Below are positions 8,758-17,821 of a stretch of DNA of 64,000 nucleotides, piece after piece. Made by a program: the position numbers and the translations under genes. Under the pieces are notes generated by a model that saw only the letters and a program-made list of their open reading frames with translations, did no database searches and had not been told where the DNA came from. Each line of letters starts with the position of its first letter. Positions within the stretch are counted from its first letter, which is position 1. This DNA comes from Janthinobacterium sp. 67 (GTDB lineage Bacteria; Pseudomonadota; Gammaproteobacteria; Burkholderiales; Burkholderiaceae_D): contig NZ_PGES01000001.1 of the NCBI RefSeq assembly GCF_002797895.1, positions 5,642,001-5,706,000 on the forward strand. The letters run 5' to 3'.

Positions 8758-9063
8758 ATGTCGGAAGAGAAAGAAAAAGACTTGATGTCGATGTACCGCG
8801 AGACGCGGCCGCGCGAGTTTTTTGGTGAAAAAAGCGACACCAATCACCTGGCCTGGAGTCTGCTGGTGGTATTGCTGGCGCTGGCGTTCTGGCTCGTCGT
8901 GGCCCTGGCGGCGGCGGAAAACCAGCGCCATGCCCTGGAAACCAAGGTGTGCCAGGATCGCGTGTTTCCCACGGAAATTGACATGTCTTGCCTGAAACAG
9001 GTCAAGTCGCGCGATCACTGGTGGCAGCACGTGGGCCACGCGCTGGTGCGGATGGGCGCCTGA
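8758..9063 (+). CDS. small single-span membrane protein, unknown
   Basis: An open frame encoding about 101 residues from ATG 8758 (MSEEKEKDL). An in-frame ATG at 8746 is also possible, and the ribosome site AGAGG fits the 8758 start better. A polar N-terminus of about 30 residues is followed by one strong transmembrane helix (LAWSLLVVLLALAFWLVVAL). A C-terminal part with two cysteines follows (VCQDRVF and MSCLKQV), which could form a disulfide if it faces the periplasm. I do not recognise a family. The coding assignment rests on the hydrophobic helix, the ribosome site and the absence of any better frame. Confidence 0.55.
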   Translation: MSEEKEKDLMSMYRETRPREFFGEKSDTNHLAWSLLVVLLALAFWLVVALAAAENQRHALETKVCQDRVFPTEIDMSCLKQVKSRDHWWQHVGHALVRMGA

Positions 9064-9144
9064 CCCGGGCGCGGTCTGGCTGTACTTGGCGGCGTGCGGG
9101 CCGCTGCGGCGACAGGGCGATAGTGCGACAGTGCGGGAGGCGCC

Positions 9145-9621
9145 ATGCCACGCGATCACTCGCGCGAGCAGCCGCAATGGCTGCTGGCGCGCCACAGTGC
9201 CTTGACGGCGCGCCAGTTGCTGCGCGCCTATGGCTTGCTATGCCTGTTTTCCCTCGTCATTGCCGCCGCCTTTGCGCTGCGCGGCCTCTGGTACATTCCC
9301 GTGTTTTCGCTTGCCGAACTGTGCCTGGTGGCCATCGCCCTGCTGCATTACCTGCGCCATGCGCGCGACTATGAGCACATCGCCTTGCGCGACGGCGAGC
9401 TGATCGTCGAACAGGTCAGCGCCGGGCGTTGCCGCCGCCACCGCTTTGCACCGTGGCGCATGCGTATCGTCGTGCCGCAAGGGCCAGGTCAATTGATACA
9501 TATCAACGATACCGGCCATGGCGGCGCGCACGTGGACGTGGGCGTGTTTGCCACGCCGGAACGGCGACAGCAGGTGGCGCAGGAGCTATGCGCGCTGCTG
9601 CCGCCCTATTTGGGCCCGTAA
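9145..9621 (+). CDS. DUF2244 domain membrane protein
   Basis: A 158-residue protein with two adjacent transmembrane helices (about residues 28-46 and 50-68) and a soluble C-terminal beta-rich half containing HIALRDGELIVEQ and FAPWRMRIVVP. This is the pattern of the DUF2244 family, often encoded near cytochrome c oxidase genes in proteobacteria; no oxidase genes are present here. A GGGAGG ribosome site lies just before the ATG. The last 16 bases overlap the end of the convergent gene at 9606-10088. Function is unknown. Confidence 0.78.
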   Translation: MPRDHSREQPQWLLARHSALTARQLLRAYGLLCLFSLVIAAAFALRGLWYIPVFSLAELCLVAIALLHYLRHARDYEHIALRDGELIVEQVSAGRCRRHRFAPWRMRIVVPQGPGQLIHINDTGHGGAHVDVGVFATPERRQQVAQELCALLPPYLGP

Positions 9622-10088
9622 AACTGGAAAGTCTGGACCACCAGCAAGGTGGTGGGGAAGCCCGTGATGGTCTTGAACTGCTTGACGCCGGTAATCTTGT
9701 AGGCGCCGGCCTGGAATTCTTCCCCTTCGGCCCAGCTGTGATCCTTCATGGCAAACTGCAGCAACTGCTTGTCGTTATAGCGGTAGCTGAAGATGGTGTA
9801 GGCGCCGACGCGGCTGGTGACGACGAAGTTTTCATCCTGCTGGTCGGCGATGAGCAGGATGCCCGGATAGCGCTCGATGCCCGCCTCTTCGTTCTGGATT
9901 CTCAGGATCACGTCGGTAAAGCTGCATTCGGCGTCGCGGATCTTGTCGCGCTTCGTGGCGATCTTCATCACCTCGTCGTAGCTCTTGTTGTGCACGATAG
10001 ACCATTGCGGCGAATCGCAATAGTTGGCGGCATGGGCATGGGTCGCGCCGAGCAGCAGACATAGGGTAATGGCGGAGAAAGCTTTCAT
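9606..10088 (-). CDS. secreted hypothetical protein
   Basis: A 160-residue protein starting at ATG 10088, where a signal peptide begins (MKAFSAITLCLLLGATHAHA). An open frame runs upstream to 10910 in the same phase, but only as the shadow of the aldo/keto reductase gene. The mature protein has two cysteines near the start (NYCDSPQ and DAECSFT) and a beta-rich body ending GFPTTLLVVQTFQFYGPK. I do not recognise a domain. It is convergent with the DUF2244 gene and overlaps its end by 16 bases. Confidence 0.7.
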   Translation of the reverse strand: MKAFSAITLCLLLGATHAHAANYCDSPQWSIVHNKSYDEVMKIATKRDKIRDAECSFTDVILRIQNEEAGIERYPGILLIADQQDENFVVTSRVGAYTIFSYRYNDKQLLQFAMKDHSWAEGEEFQAGAYKITGVKQFKTITGFPTTLLVVQTFQFYGPK

Positions 10089-10174
10089 GGGACCTTGTGG
10101 CAAGTTGCAGTCTTGTGGAGGCGGCAGTGTAACGTCTGGCTGCCGGCCCCACAAGCGCAGGGCAAGGCGCAAGA

Positions 10175-11215
10175 TCAGGTGGCCCGCGACGGACCTTCCC
10201 ACAGATTGATATGGCCTTCGCGCGCCTGCACGTCGATGGCGGCCAGCTCGTCGGCCGTGAACGACAATTGCTGCAGCGCGGCCACGTTTTCGCGGATTTG
10301 CGCGCTGCTGCTCGCGCCGATCAGGGTCGAGGTGACGCGGGAATCGCGCAGCACCCAGGCCAGCGCCATCTGCGCCAGGGTTTGTCCCCGCTGCGCGGCG
10401 ATCTGGTTCAGCGCGCGCACGCGGGCCAGGTTTTCCGCGCTCAAATGCTGTTGCAGCAGCGAGCCGCCGCCGGGACGGTTGACGCGCGCATCCTGCGGCA
10501 CGCCGTCCAGGTACTTGTCGCTGAGCAGCCCCTGCGCCAGCGCCGTGAACGTGATGCAACCCATGCCTTCCTGCTGCAGGGTGTCGAGCAAGCCGTCTTC
10601 CTCGATCCAGCGGTTGAGCATGTTGTAGGCCGGCTGGTGGATCAGACACGGCACTTTCCATTCCTTCAGCAGGGCGGCCGCCTCGGCCGTCTTTTGCGGC
10701 GAATACGACGACAGGCCCACGTACAGCGCCTTGCCCTGCTGCACGGCGGTGGCCAGCGCGCCCATGGTTTCTTCCAGCGGCGTGTCGGCGTCGTAGCGGT
10801 GCGAGTAAAAGATGTCGACATAGTCGAGGCCCAGACGCTTCAGACTTTGGTCCAGGCTGGCCAGCACGTATTTGCGCGAACCGCCGCCCTGGCCGTACGG
10901 ACCCGGCCACATGTCCCAGCCCGCCTTGGTGGAAATGATCAGTTCATCGCGGTAGGGCAGAAAATCGTCGCGCAGCAGCTTGCCGAAATTGCTTTCCGCG
11001 CTGCCATACGGCGGGCCGTAGTTATTGGCCAGGTCGAAATGCGTGATGCCCAGGTCAAACGCCGTGCGCAGCATGTCGCGCTGCGAAGCCAGGTTGTTGC
11101 TGTCGCCAAAGTTATGCCACAGTCCCAGCGACAGCAGCGGCAGTTTCAGCCCGCTGCGCCCGCAGGTGCGGTATTGCATGCTGTCGTAGCGGTTCTCGGC
11201 GGCGTGGTAAGTCAT
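10175..11215 (-). CDS. aldo/keto reductase, L-glyceraldehyde 3-phosphate reductase type
   Basis: A 346-residue aldo/keto reductase of the YghZ/Gpr subgroup, which reduces L-glyceraldehyde 3-phosphate and methylglyoxal-type aldehydes with NADPH. The catalytic tetrad is visible as Asp and Tyr in HFDLANNYGPPYGSAE, Lys in IISTKAGWDMWPGPYG, and His in IFYSHRYD. The GGSRKYVLASLDQSLKRLGL segment and the C-terminal GASSSAQIRENVAAL are characteristic of this subgroup. Start chosen at ATG 11215, which has CAGGAG six bases upstream; an open frame extends to 11260. The gene is monocistronic. A role in detoxifying reactive aldehydes is inferred from the family. Confidence 0.9.
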   Translation of the reverse strand: MTYHAAENRYDSMQYRTCGRSGLKLPLLSLGLWHNFGDSNNLASQRDMLRTAFDLGITHFDLANNYGPPYGSAESNFGKLLRDDFLPYRDELIISTKAGWDMWPGPYGQGGGSRKYVLASLDQSLKRLGLDYVDIFYSHRYDADTPLEETMGALATAVQQGKALYVGLSSYSPQKTAEAAALLKEWKVPCLIHQPAYNMLNRWIEEDGLLDTLQQEGMGCITFTALAQGLLSDKYLDGVPQDARVNRPGGGSLLQQHLSAENLARVRALNQIAAQRGQTLAQMALAWVLRDSRVTSTLIGASSSAQIRENVAALQQLSFTADELAAIDVQAREGHINLWEGPSRAT

Positions 11216-11336
11216 GGCATCTCCTGGTTGAGTGAAGCGCTCATTTTCGCGCAAAATCAAGGTCCGTGTGCGTGCGCCGTGCGCGTGGCCGGACGCGCCT
11301 TACAATAAGCGTTGAGAAGTCTCGCAAGGAGCGGTC

Positions 11337-12917
11337 ATGGAAATCGAATTGAAATTGTTGCTGGCGCCGCAAGACGCGCCCCGTCTGCGCGCGCACCCGC
11401 TGCTGGCGCAGTCCACGCAAGGTGCGCCGCAACTGCTGCGGATGCACGATATCTATGTCGACACGCCCGATCTGCAGCTGTGCCGCCACCAGGCGGGCTT
11501 GCGCGTGCGCCAGGTGGACGGGCGCTGGGTGCAGACGCTGAAGGCGGGCGGCACGGTCAGCGGCGGCTTGCACAGCCGTCACGAATGGGAGGGCGAGGTG
11601 CCGGGGCCACAACCGGACCTGGCCGCGCTCGATGCGGCCATCGGCCGCAAGCAGCCCATCCGCGCGCTGCTGCGCCAGGACGCCATCCGCGACGCCTTGC
11701 GGCCCGTGTTCACCACGCGCATGGAGCGCACCGTATGGCAGCTGCGCACGCCGCAGGGCGACGAGATCGAATGCGTGCTGGACCAGGGTGTCATCGAAAG
11801 CGGCGCGGATGGGGCCGATGGTGGCGCGCGCAGCGTGCCCGTCAGCGAGATCGAACTGGAATTGAAGCAGGGGCAGGCATCCAGCCTGTTCGACGTGGCG
11901 CTGTCCCTGCTGCGGGACGTGCCGCTGCAGCTGGGCCACATGAGCAAGGCGGAGCGCGGTTACCGCTTGGCTGCATCGCATCCCTTGCAAGCCGTCAAGG
12001 CGCAGCCTTTGCGGCTCGATGACGGCATGACGGTGCAGCAAGCCTTCGTCGCCATCTGCGGCAATTGCCTCGAGCAAGTGAGCGGCAACCAGGATGGCGT
12101 GGCGGCGGGCGAGGACGTGGAAAGCGTGCACCAGATGCGCGTGGGCCTGCGCCGCTTGCGCTCGGCGCTGGGCATGTTCAAGTCCCTGCTGGCGCTGCCC
12201 GATGCGTTGACGGGCGAACTGGCTTGGCTGGGCGGTGCGCTGGGCGAGGCGCGCGACTGGGATGTGTTGGCAGGCAATACCCTGGCGCAGCTCGACGGCG
12301 AGGCGGCCACGGATGCGGCGGCGCTGGCAGGGGCGGCGCACGCGCAGGCGCGCCTCAAGCACGTGCAAGCGGCGCAGGCCGTCACCTCGGCGCGCTACAC
12401 GGCTTGCATGCTGGGCTTGCAGCGCTGGCTGCAGGCGCGCGCCTGGCGCGACAATTGTTCCGCGCGCCAGTTGCGGCGCCTGGACGCGCGCGTTTCGCCA
12501 TTTGCCCGCGCCACCCTGCGCAAGGACCAGCGCCGGCTGATGCAGCGCGGCAAGCGCCTGCCGCATGCGACGCCGCAGCAGCGCCACCGGGTGCGCATCG
12601 CGGCCAAGAAGACGCGCTATGCGACGGAATTTTTCGCCTCGCTGTTTGCGGGCCGGGCCGTGAAACCATATGTGGGGCGGCTGTCGGCCTTGCAGGATGA
12701 ACTGGGCTGGCTGAACGACGTGCAGGTGGCCGACCGGCTGCTGCGGCAATTGCCCGAAGTTCAGGCTGACCAGGCCGACCAGGCCGTCCAGGACGGGTTG
12801 CGCCTGCACGCGGCCTTCGTGCGCGGCTATCTGGCGGCGCGCGCGCAGGCGCAGGGCAGCGATGGCCGCATGCACAAGGCCTGGCGGCGCTTCAAGGCGG
12901 CCCGCTTGCCGGCCTGA
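11337..12917 (+). CDS. CYTH-CHAD domain protein, inorganic triphosphatase-like
   Basis: A 526-residue protein with two domains. The N-terminal CYTH domain (residues 1 to about 205) opens with MEIELKLLL, the ExExK signature of the triphosphate tunnel metalloenzymes. The C-terminal CHAD domain (about 220-520) is helical and rich in conserved His and Arg (VHQMRVGLRRLRSALG, RVRIAAKKTRYATEFF), suited to binding polyphosphate. The same architecture occurs in E. coli YgiF, an inorganic triphosphatase. The start has AAGGAGCGG upstream. A role in polyphosphate or triphosphate handling is likely; exact substrate not determinable here. Confidence 0.9.
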   Translation: MEIELKLLLAPQDAPRLRAHPLLAQSTQGAPQLLRMHDIYVDTPDLQLCRHQAGLRVRQVDGRWVQTLKAGGTVSGGLHSRHEWEGEVPGPQPDLAALDAAIGRKQPIRALLRQDAIRDALRPVFTTRMERTVWQLRTPQGDEIECVLDQGVIESGADGADGGARSVPVSEIELELKQGQASSLFDVALSLLRDVPLQLGHMSKAERGYRLAASHPLQAVKAQPLRLDDGMTVQQAFVAICGNCLEQVSGNQDGVAAGEDVESVHQMRVGLRRLRSALGMFKSLLALPDALTGELAWLGGALGEARDWDVLAGNTLAQLDGEAATDAAALAGAAHAQARLKHVQAAQAVTSARYTACMLGLQRWLQARAWRDNCSARQLRRLDARVSPFARATLRKDQRRLMQRGKRLPHATPQQRHRVRIAAKKTRYATEFFASLFAGRAVKPYVGRLSALQDELGWLNDVQVADRLLRQLPEVQADQADQAVQDGLRLHAAFVRGYLAARAQAQGSDGRMHKAWRRFKAARLPA

Positions 12918-12923
12918 ACCCGG

Positions 12924-13799
12924 CTAGGCCAGCGGGCGTTGCAACTGGCGCTCGAGGATGGCCAGCGGCGACTTGTGCGGCGCGGCCATGGCGCGCACGG
13001 GCAGCAGCCAGGTTTGCTCCAGTGCATGCTGTCCCCGCAGGGCCGCGTGCGATACGACGTCACTGAAGACGATCCACGTCTGGCCCGGCGCGAACGCATG
13101 CGTGTGCTGTTCCACCTGCGCCTGGTAGCCGAGGTCGGCCTTCATGGCGTCGTGCAGCTGCAGCATGTAGTGGTCGTAGGCCGTGCGCCGCGACTTGGTG
13201 ACGCGCAGCCATTGCAGCAGGGCCGCCAGCACCGGTTGCGGACGTTTCGCGGCGGGCAGGAAATGCTGCGCCACCTGCTCGAATGGCGCGCCCAGTTTCC
13301 ACACGCGCGGTGCGTCGCGCGGATGGATGTTGGTGAACACGCGCAGGATGCGCCGGCCCTGCGTGGGCGAGGAGGGAAAGCTGTCGACGTGCAGGCGCGT
13401 ATCGTCCTTGCGCCACGAGGTCACCCTGCCGGCGATTTCCACGGGGCGAAAGCTGCCCTTGCCCTGCTGCAGGTGGGCCGAATAGCGAGGCAGCAAGCCG
13501 GCCAGCAGGCGCTGCGTGTGCCGCGCATAGCGCTGCATCAGCGCGGCCAGCAGCGTCGCATCGCAGGCGTCGCCATGGCCGCGCACGCCGCGCGCCGGCT
13601 CCCAGCTGATGTTCTTGGCGCTGACGGCGCTACCCACGGCGCCGTTCAGCAGCGCTTGTTCTTCCTGTCGCAGGGGAAAGCCCAGCGCGGGCAACAGCAG
13701 CACCTGCCCATCTTCAAGCGCCTGCAGCGCCGCCGCCTGCTGCGCGGCGTTGCCGCTGGCATCCCACCGGTCCAGGGAAATATCGATGAGTTTGCTCAT
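12924..13799 (-). CDS. Kdo hydroxylase family protein (KdoO-like)
   Basis: A 291-residue protein resembling the 3-deoxy-D-manno-oct-2-ulosonic acid hydroxylase family (KdoO), Fe(II)/2-oxoglutarate/O2-dependent enzymes that hydroxylate Kdo in lipid A core, described in Burkholderia and Yersinia. The metal-binding His-x-Asp appears in TRLHVDSFPSSP, and a distal His in FSDVVSHAALRGQH. The segments KNISWEPARG and RVFTNIHPRDAPRVWKLG are consistent with the family. Start chosen at ATG 13799; a reading to 13895 adds a highly basic tail with no ribosome site. It lies between unrelated genes, but the window also encodes kdsB and lpxK, which make the substrate of this modification. Confidence 0.82.
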   Translation of the reverse strand: MSKLIDISLDRWDASGNAAQQAAALQALEDGQVLLLPALGFPLRQEEQALLNGAVGSAVSAKNISWEPARGVRGHGDACDATLLAALMQRYARHTQRLLAGLLPRYSAHLQQGKGSFRPVEIAGRVTSWRKDDTRLHVDSFPSSPTQGRRILRVFTNIHPRDAPRVWKLGAPFEQVAQHFLPAAKRPQPVLAALLQWLRVTKSRRTAYDHYMLQLHDAMKADLGYQAQVEQHTHAFAPGQTWIVFSDVVSHAALRGQHALEQTWLLPVRAMAAPHKSPLAILERQLQRPLA

Positions 13800-13929
13800 G
13801 GCACAAACGGGGAAGACATCGGAGCGGCCAGTATGGGCGCTTGCCGCCCGCTCCCGTTTGCGCTGGCGCAGCTTCAGCGCACGGTGTGGATACATCGCGG
13901 TTCATTGAAAGCGCGGCGAGCGGCGCGGC

Positions 13930-16902
13930 TCAGTAGGCCAGGCGGCCCGGCACGCTCACTTCGATCTGCGTGCCGGCGCCGGACCGGCTGTCGATGCGCA
14001 GGCTGGCCTTGATGGCGGCGGCGCGCTCGCGCATGCCGACGAGACCCCAGTGGCCGGGCCGCTGGCCCGTTTGCGCGACGGCGTCATCGAGGCCGCAGCC
14101 GTCGTCGCGCACGCGCAGGGTGAAGGCATGGTCCGCATAGTCGAGTTCCAGCACGATGTTGGCCGCCTCGGCATAGCGCGAGGCGTTGAACAGCGCTTCG
14201 CGCGCGATGGCATAGATTTCGTCATGCACGCGCGGCTGCAGGCGCCGGCAGATGCCGCTCACATGCACGGCGAAGGCATGCGCGCGGTGTTCTGCCAGGC
14301 CCTTGCCGAATTGCTGCAGCGCCAGGCGCAGTTCGTCGGGTTCGGCCGAGGCGCGCAAGTCCATGATCTGGTCGCGTCCTTCGATCAGCAACTGGTCGGC
14401 CAGATTGAGGGTGCCGTCGAGGCGCGCCCGTTCGCGCGTGCCCTTGGGCAGCATGTCGGCATGCGCATGGAACGAGAGGATCAGGCCCTGCACGCTTTGC
14501 AGCAGGGTGTCGTGCAGCGAACGGGCGATGCGCGAGCGCTCGGCCAGGCGCTCCTGCAAGCGTTCCTGCAGCCGTTCCTGCATGTCGCGCGTCAGGTGGC
14601 GGATGCGCAGCACATAGCCGCCATACAGCAGCAGCGCGGCGCCCAGCGCCAGCAGCACGACGAACCACGACGTTTGCACGAAGGTCGGTGCGATGACGAT
14701 GCCTAGCCCTGTCCCCTGCGTGTTCCACACGCCGTCTTCGTTGGCGGCCGTGACCTCGAAGCGGTAGCTGCCAGGCGCAAGGTTGGTGTAGTAGGCTTCG
14801 CGGCGTCCCACTGCCTCCTGCCAGCCCGTGTCCACGCCCGTCAGCTTGTAGCGCAGGCGCACGCGCTCCGGCATCGACAGGCTCAGGGCCGTGAAGCCGA
14901 TCTGCAGGGTCTTGCTGCCCTGCGGCAGGTGCAGCGGCTTGCCGTCGTCCAGCGCGTAGCGCGCGCCATCGGCCAGCAGGCTGTGGATCTGCACGGGCGG
15001 CGGCAGGGCGTTGCGGCGGATGTGCAGCGGGTCGAGCATGCCGATGGTGGCCGAGGTGGAAAACCACAGCTGGCCATCGGGCGCATGGATCAGCGACGGC
15101 ACGGGGCGCAGCTGCGAGGCATGGCCCTGCAAGCCGTCGAGCGCGTCGAAGCGTTCCGAGGCAATAGCGCTGCCGTCGCGCATCCACGCGGCCAGGCTGG
15201 CGGCGCCGATATGGGCTATGCCGTCCGCGCCATGCAGCCACAGGTCGCCGTCCGGCAGGCGCACGATGCCCGACACGCCGCGAAACGCCGCGCCGCGCGC
15301 GCCGCGCAAGGTGTGGAAGCGGCCGGCACGGTACAGGGCCACGCCATTTTCGCCGCCAGCCCACATCGCGTCGCCATCGCGGTACAGCTGCAGCACGGTG
15401 CCCACTTGCAGTCCCTCGGGCGCGCCGAGCCGCCTGACGGCGCCCGCGCGCTGGCCATCGGCCACCAGGCTGACGGTATTGTCGGCATGGCCCAGCCAGA
15501 CGGTGCCTGCGCCATCCATCGCCATGGCCGTCGTCAGCACCGTCGGCAAGCCCGAGAGGCCGCCGTTCGCGCTCCATTTTCCGTCGTTCAGGCGAAACAG
15601 GCCGCCGCCGGAAAACGAGGCCCACAGGGCGCCCGAGCGGTCTTGCTGCAGGGCCTGCGGATCGAGTCCCTGCACGGGCGCCACCACGCGCGTCATGGCG
15701 CCGTTGCGCGCGCGATGGTGCAGTTCCTGCTCGTTGCCCAGCCATAGCGTGCCGTCGGGCGCCCAGTGGCTGGCCGCCAAGGCCCCTTTCAAGATCAATT
15801 TTTTCATGCCGTCGGCCGTAAAGCTGCGCACGTCGCTGACATAGTCGCCGATCCACACGTCGCCGTCGGGCCCCGGCAGCATGCCGGGATGGTCGAAGGG
15901 CACGGCCACGGCCAGGGTCTTCAGGCGGTTCGGCCGCAGCCGGTCCAGGCCCGTCGAGGTGCCGAACCACAGATTGCCTTCGCGGTCCTGGAACGAGGTT
16001 TGCGGCAACGGGCCGCTGATGCCGTTCTGGCGCGTCAGGCGCTGGGCCGGCAGGCTGGGACCGGAAGGGTCGAACTTGCGTTCGATGCCGTCGGGCTGCA
16101 TCAGCCACATGGTACCGGCGCGGTCGAAACGGATGCTGTTGCCCCTGGCGTCGGGCCGGATGGGCGCACCGCCGCGCGGCGCGCTGGTGCGCACGCGATA
16201 GTAATTGCTTTGCGCATCGACGGCCCAGATGGCGCCATCGGGCGCTTCATCCATGCCGGTGAGGATGGTGCGCGGCCAGGCATGGGAAAAATGCGTCTCG
16301 CCCGGCCTGCGGAAATAGGCGCCATGCATGGTGCCCATCCACTGCGTGCCATCGCGCGCGAACAGGATCTGGTAGACGCGCTTGTCGGGCAGGCCCACGT
16401 TGGCCGCTTGCGCAACGAAGCGGTCCGCGCCCGGCGCCAGGCGCGCCGCGCCATCGCGCGTGCCGACCCAGATGGCGCCGTCGGGCGCTACCTCGATATG
16501 GAACACGGCGCCCGGCGGCAAGCCGTCCGCCTCGCGGTAGGTGCGCACGCCATCCTTGCGAAAGACGCTGACGCCGCCGAGGCGGTAGCCGACCCACACG
16601 GCGCCGTCCGCCGGCGTGGCCAGGCCCAGCACATTGCTCGACGGCAGGCGGTGGCCGTACACGCTGTCGACCCTGTCGAAGCGCACGCCGTCGTAGCGGT
16701 ACAAGCCGGTGGCCGTGGCGATCCACAGCCAGCCATCCTTGCCCTGGGCGAATTTCAGCACGTCGACGGGCGCGCCTTGCAGGGCGCCCCAGGCGTTGTG
16801 GGTGTAGTCGGACAGCAGGGGAGACGGGGCGGCAGCGCACGCGTGCAGGTGGCACGCCAGCAGGGGCAGGATCAACAGGCGGCGCAGCAGGCGAGCGGAC
16901 AT
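13930..16902 (-). CDS. propeller-type sensor histidine kinase (HisKA_3), orphan
   Basis: A 990-residue membrane sensor. After a signal peptide (residues 1-25) comes a long periplasmic region of repeated motifs such as GKDGWLWIATATGLYRYDG and DREGNLWFGTSTGLDRL, the two-component regulator propeller repeats that build two beta-propellers. A Y_Y_Y domain follows (RLRYKLTGVDTGWQEA to EVTAANEDGVWN). One transmembrane helix lies near residues 745-770, then a coiled linker, a HisKA_3 dimerisation domain with the phosphoacceptor His at about residue 797 (RSLHDTLLQSVQG), and a HATPase domain ending before residue 985. HisKA_3 kinases normally pair with NarL/LuxR-type regulators; none is adjacent, so this is an orphan in the window. 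The ligand is unknown; related sensors detect oligosaccharides. Confidence 0.92.
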   Translation of the reverse strand: MSARLLRRLLILPLLACHLHACAAAPSPLLSDYTHNAWGALQGAPVDVLKFAQGKDGWLWIATATGLYRYDGVRFDRVDSVYGHRLPSSNVLGLATPADGAVWVGYRLGGVSVFRKDGVRTYREADGLPPGAVFHIEVAPDGAIWVGTRDGAARLAPGADRFVAQAANVGLPDKRVYQILFARDGTQWMGTMHGAYFRRPGETHFSHAWPRTILTGMDEAPDGAIWAVDAQSNYYRVRTSAPRGGAPIRPDARGNSIRFDRAGTMWLMQPDGIERKFDPSGPSLPAQRLTRQNGISGPLPQTSFQDREGNLWFGTSTGLDRLRPNRLKTLAVAVPFDHPGMLPGPDGDVWIGDYVSDVRSFTADGMKKLILKGALAASHWAPDGTLWLGNEQELHHRARNGAMTRVVAPVQGLDPQALQQDRSGALWASFSGGGLFRLNDGKWSANGGLSGLPTVLTTAMAMDGAGTVWLGHADNTVSLVADGQRAGAVRRLGAPEGLQVGTVLQLYRDGDAMWAGGENGVALYRAGRFHTLRGARGAAFRGVSGIVRLPDGDLWLHGADGIAHIGAASLAAWMRDGSAIASERFDALDGLQGHASQLRPVPSLIHAPDGQLWFSTSATIGMLDPLHIRRNALPPPVQIHSLLADGARYALDDGKPLHLPQGSKTLQIGFTALSLSMPERVRLRYKLTGVDTGWQEAVGRREAYYTNLAPGSYRFEVTAANEDGVWNTQGTGLGIVIAPTFVQTSWFVVLLALGAALLLYGGYVLRIRHLTRDMQERLQERLQERLAERSRIARSLHDTLLQSVQGLILSFHAHADMLPKGTRERARLDGTLNLADQLLIEGRDQIMDLRASAEPDELRLALQQFGKGLAEHRAHAFAVHVSGICRRLQPRVHDEIYAIAREALFNASRYAEAANIVLELDYADHAFTLRVRDDGCGLDDAVAQTGQRPGHWGLVGMRERAAAIKASLRIDSRSGAGTQIEVSVPGRLAY

Positions 16903-16968
16903 CGGGGCAGGGGAAGATAGCGGTGGCGGGGCAGTGATTGTAGCGCAGCGCCGTGCCTTTCAGCAGGC

Positions 16969-16999
16969 AAAAAAAAGCCTGCGCAGGTGGCGCAGGCTT
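16969..16999. terminator. bidirectional intrinsic terminator after sodB
   Basis: A strong inverted repeat AGCCTGCGC / GCGCAGGCT is flanked by an A-run on the left and a short T-run on the right. Read on the minus strand it ends in a T-run just past the sodB stop (17031), so it should terminate sodB before the sensor kinase gene. Confidence 0.85.
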
Positions 17000-17030
17000 C
17001 TTTTCGCCCTACGTTGACAGGAACTGGCGC

Positions 17031-17609
17031 TTACGCGAAGTTCTTGGCAACGAAGTCCCAGTTGACCAGGCCCCAGAACGTTTCCACGTACTTGGCGCGC
17101 AGGTTGCGGTAGTCGATGTAGTAGGCGTGTTCCCAGACGTCGCAGGTCAGCAGCGGCTTGTCGCCGGTGGTCAGCGGGCAGCCGGCGTTCGAGGTGTTGA
17201 CGATGTCGACGGAGCCGTCGGCTTTTTGCACCAGCCAGGTCCAGCCCGAACCGAAGTTGCCCACGCACGACTTGGTGAATTCTTCCTTGAACTTGTCGAA
17301 CGACGACCATTTGGCGTTGATCGCGTCAGCCACGGCACCCGCAGGCGCGCCGCCGCCGGCCGGCTTCATGCCGTTCCAGTAGAAGGTGTGGTTCCATACC
17401 TGGGCTGCATTGTTGAAGATGCCGCCCGACGATTTCTTGATGATCTCTTCCAGCGACAGGTTCTCGAACTCGGTACCCTTGATCATGTTGTTCAAGTTGG
17501 TGACATACGCCTGGTGATGCTTGGCATAGTGGTATTCCAGGGTTTCTTTCGAAATATGCGGCGCCAGAGCGTCCATTTCATATGGCAGTGGTGGCAGAGT
17601 ATGTTCCAT
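17031..17609 (-). CDS. sodB: superoxide dismutase, Fe type
   Basis: A 192-residue cytoplasmic superoxide dismutase, the usual length. The N-terminus [20 protein letters not shown] and the metal-ligand segments are clear: His27 in EYHYAKHH, a second His in QVWNHTFYW, and Asp plus His in [12 protein letters not shown]. The [13 protein letters not shown] and GSGWTWLV patterns favour the iron (SodB) type over manganese. Start chosen at ATG 17609; the frame extends upstream to 17825 without a plausible start. In related betaproteobacteria sodB is usually close to xseA. Here a sugar-utilisation locus of about 9.6 kb lies between them. Confidence 0.96.
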   Translation of the reverse strand: MEHTLPPLPYEMDALAPHISKETLEYHYAKHHQAYVTNLNNMIKGTEFENLSLEEIIKKSSGGIFNNAAQVWNHTFYWNGMKPAGGGAPAGAVADAINAKWSSFDKFKEEFTKSCVGNFGSGWTWLVQKADGSVDIVNTSNAGCPLTTGDKPLLTCDVWEHAYYIDYRNLRAKYVETFWGLVNWDFVAKNFA

Positions 17610-17821
17610 GTGATGTCCCTTTGTGGTGAGTATTCGGAGTCTACCGGCCTGTGGCCGGAGGGTTGAGCCAAGCTTGCTTGAAGCAGGCATTCTTGCTGAA
17701 CGAGCCACTATTGTAAAGCGGATGCGCCATTGCTGCAGATTCCGGCACGCGTCGCGGATGCCTTTGGCGTAGTGATTCTCGTTCAGCCTGAATCGGGCGG
17801 AAAAGTTCCCAACCGCAAGCC

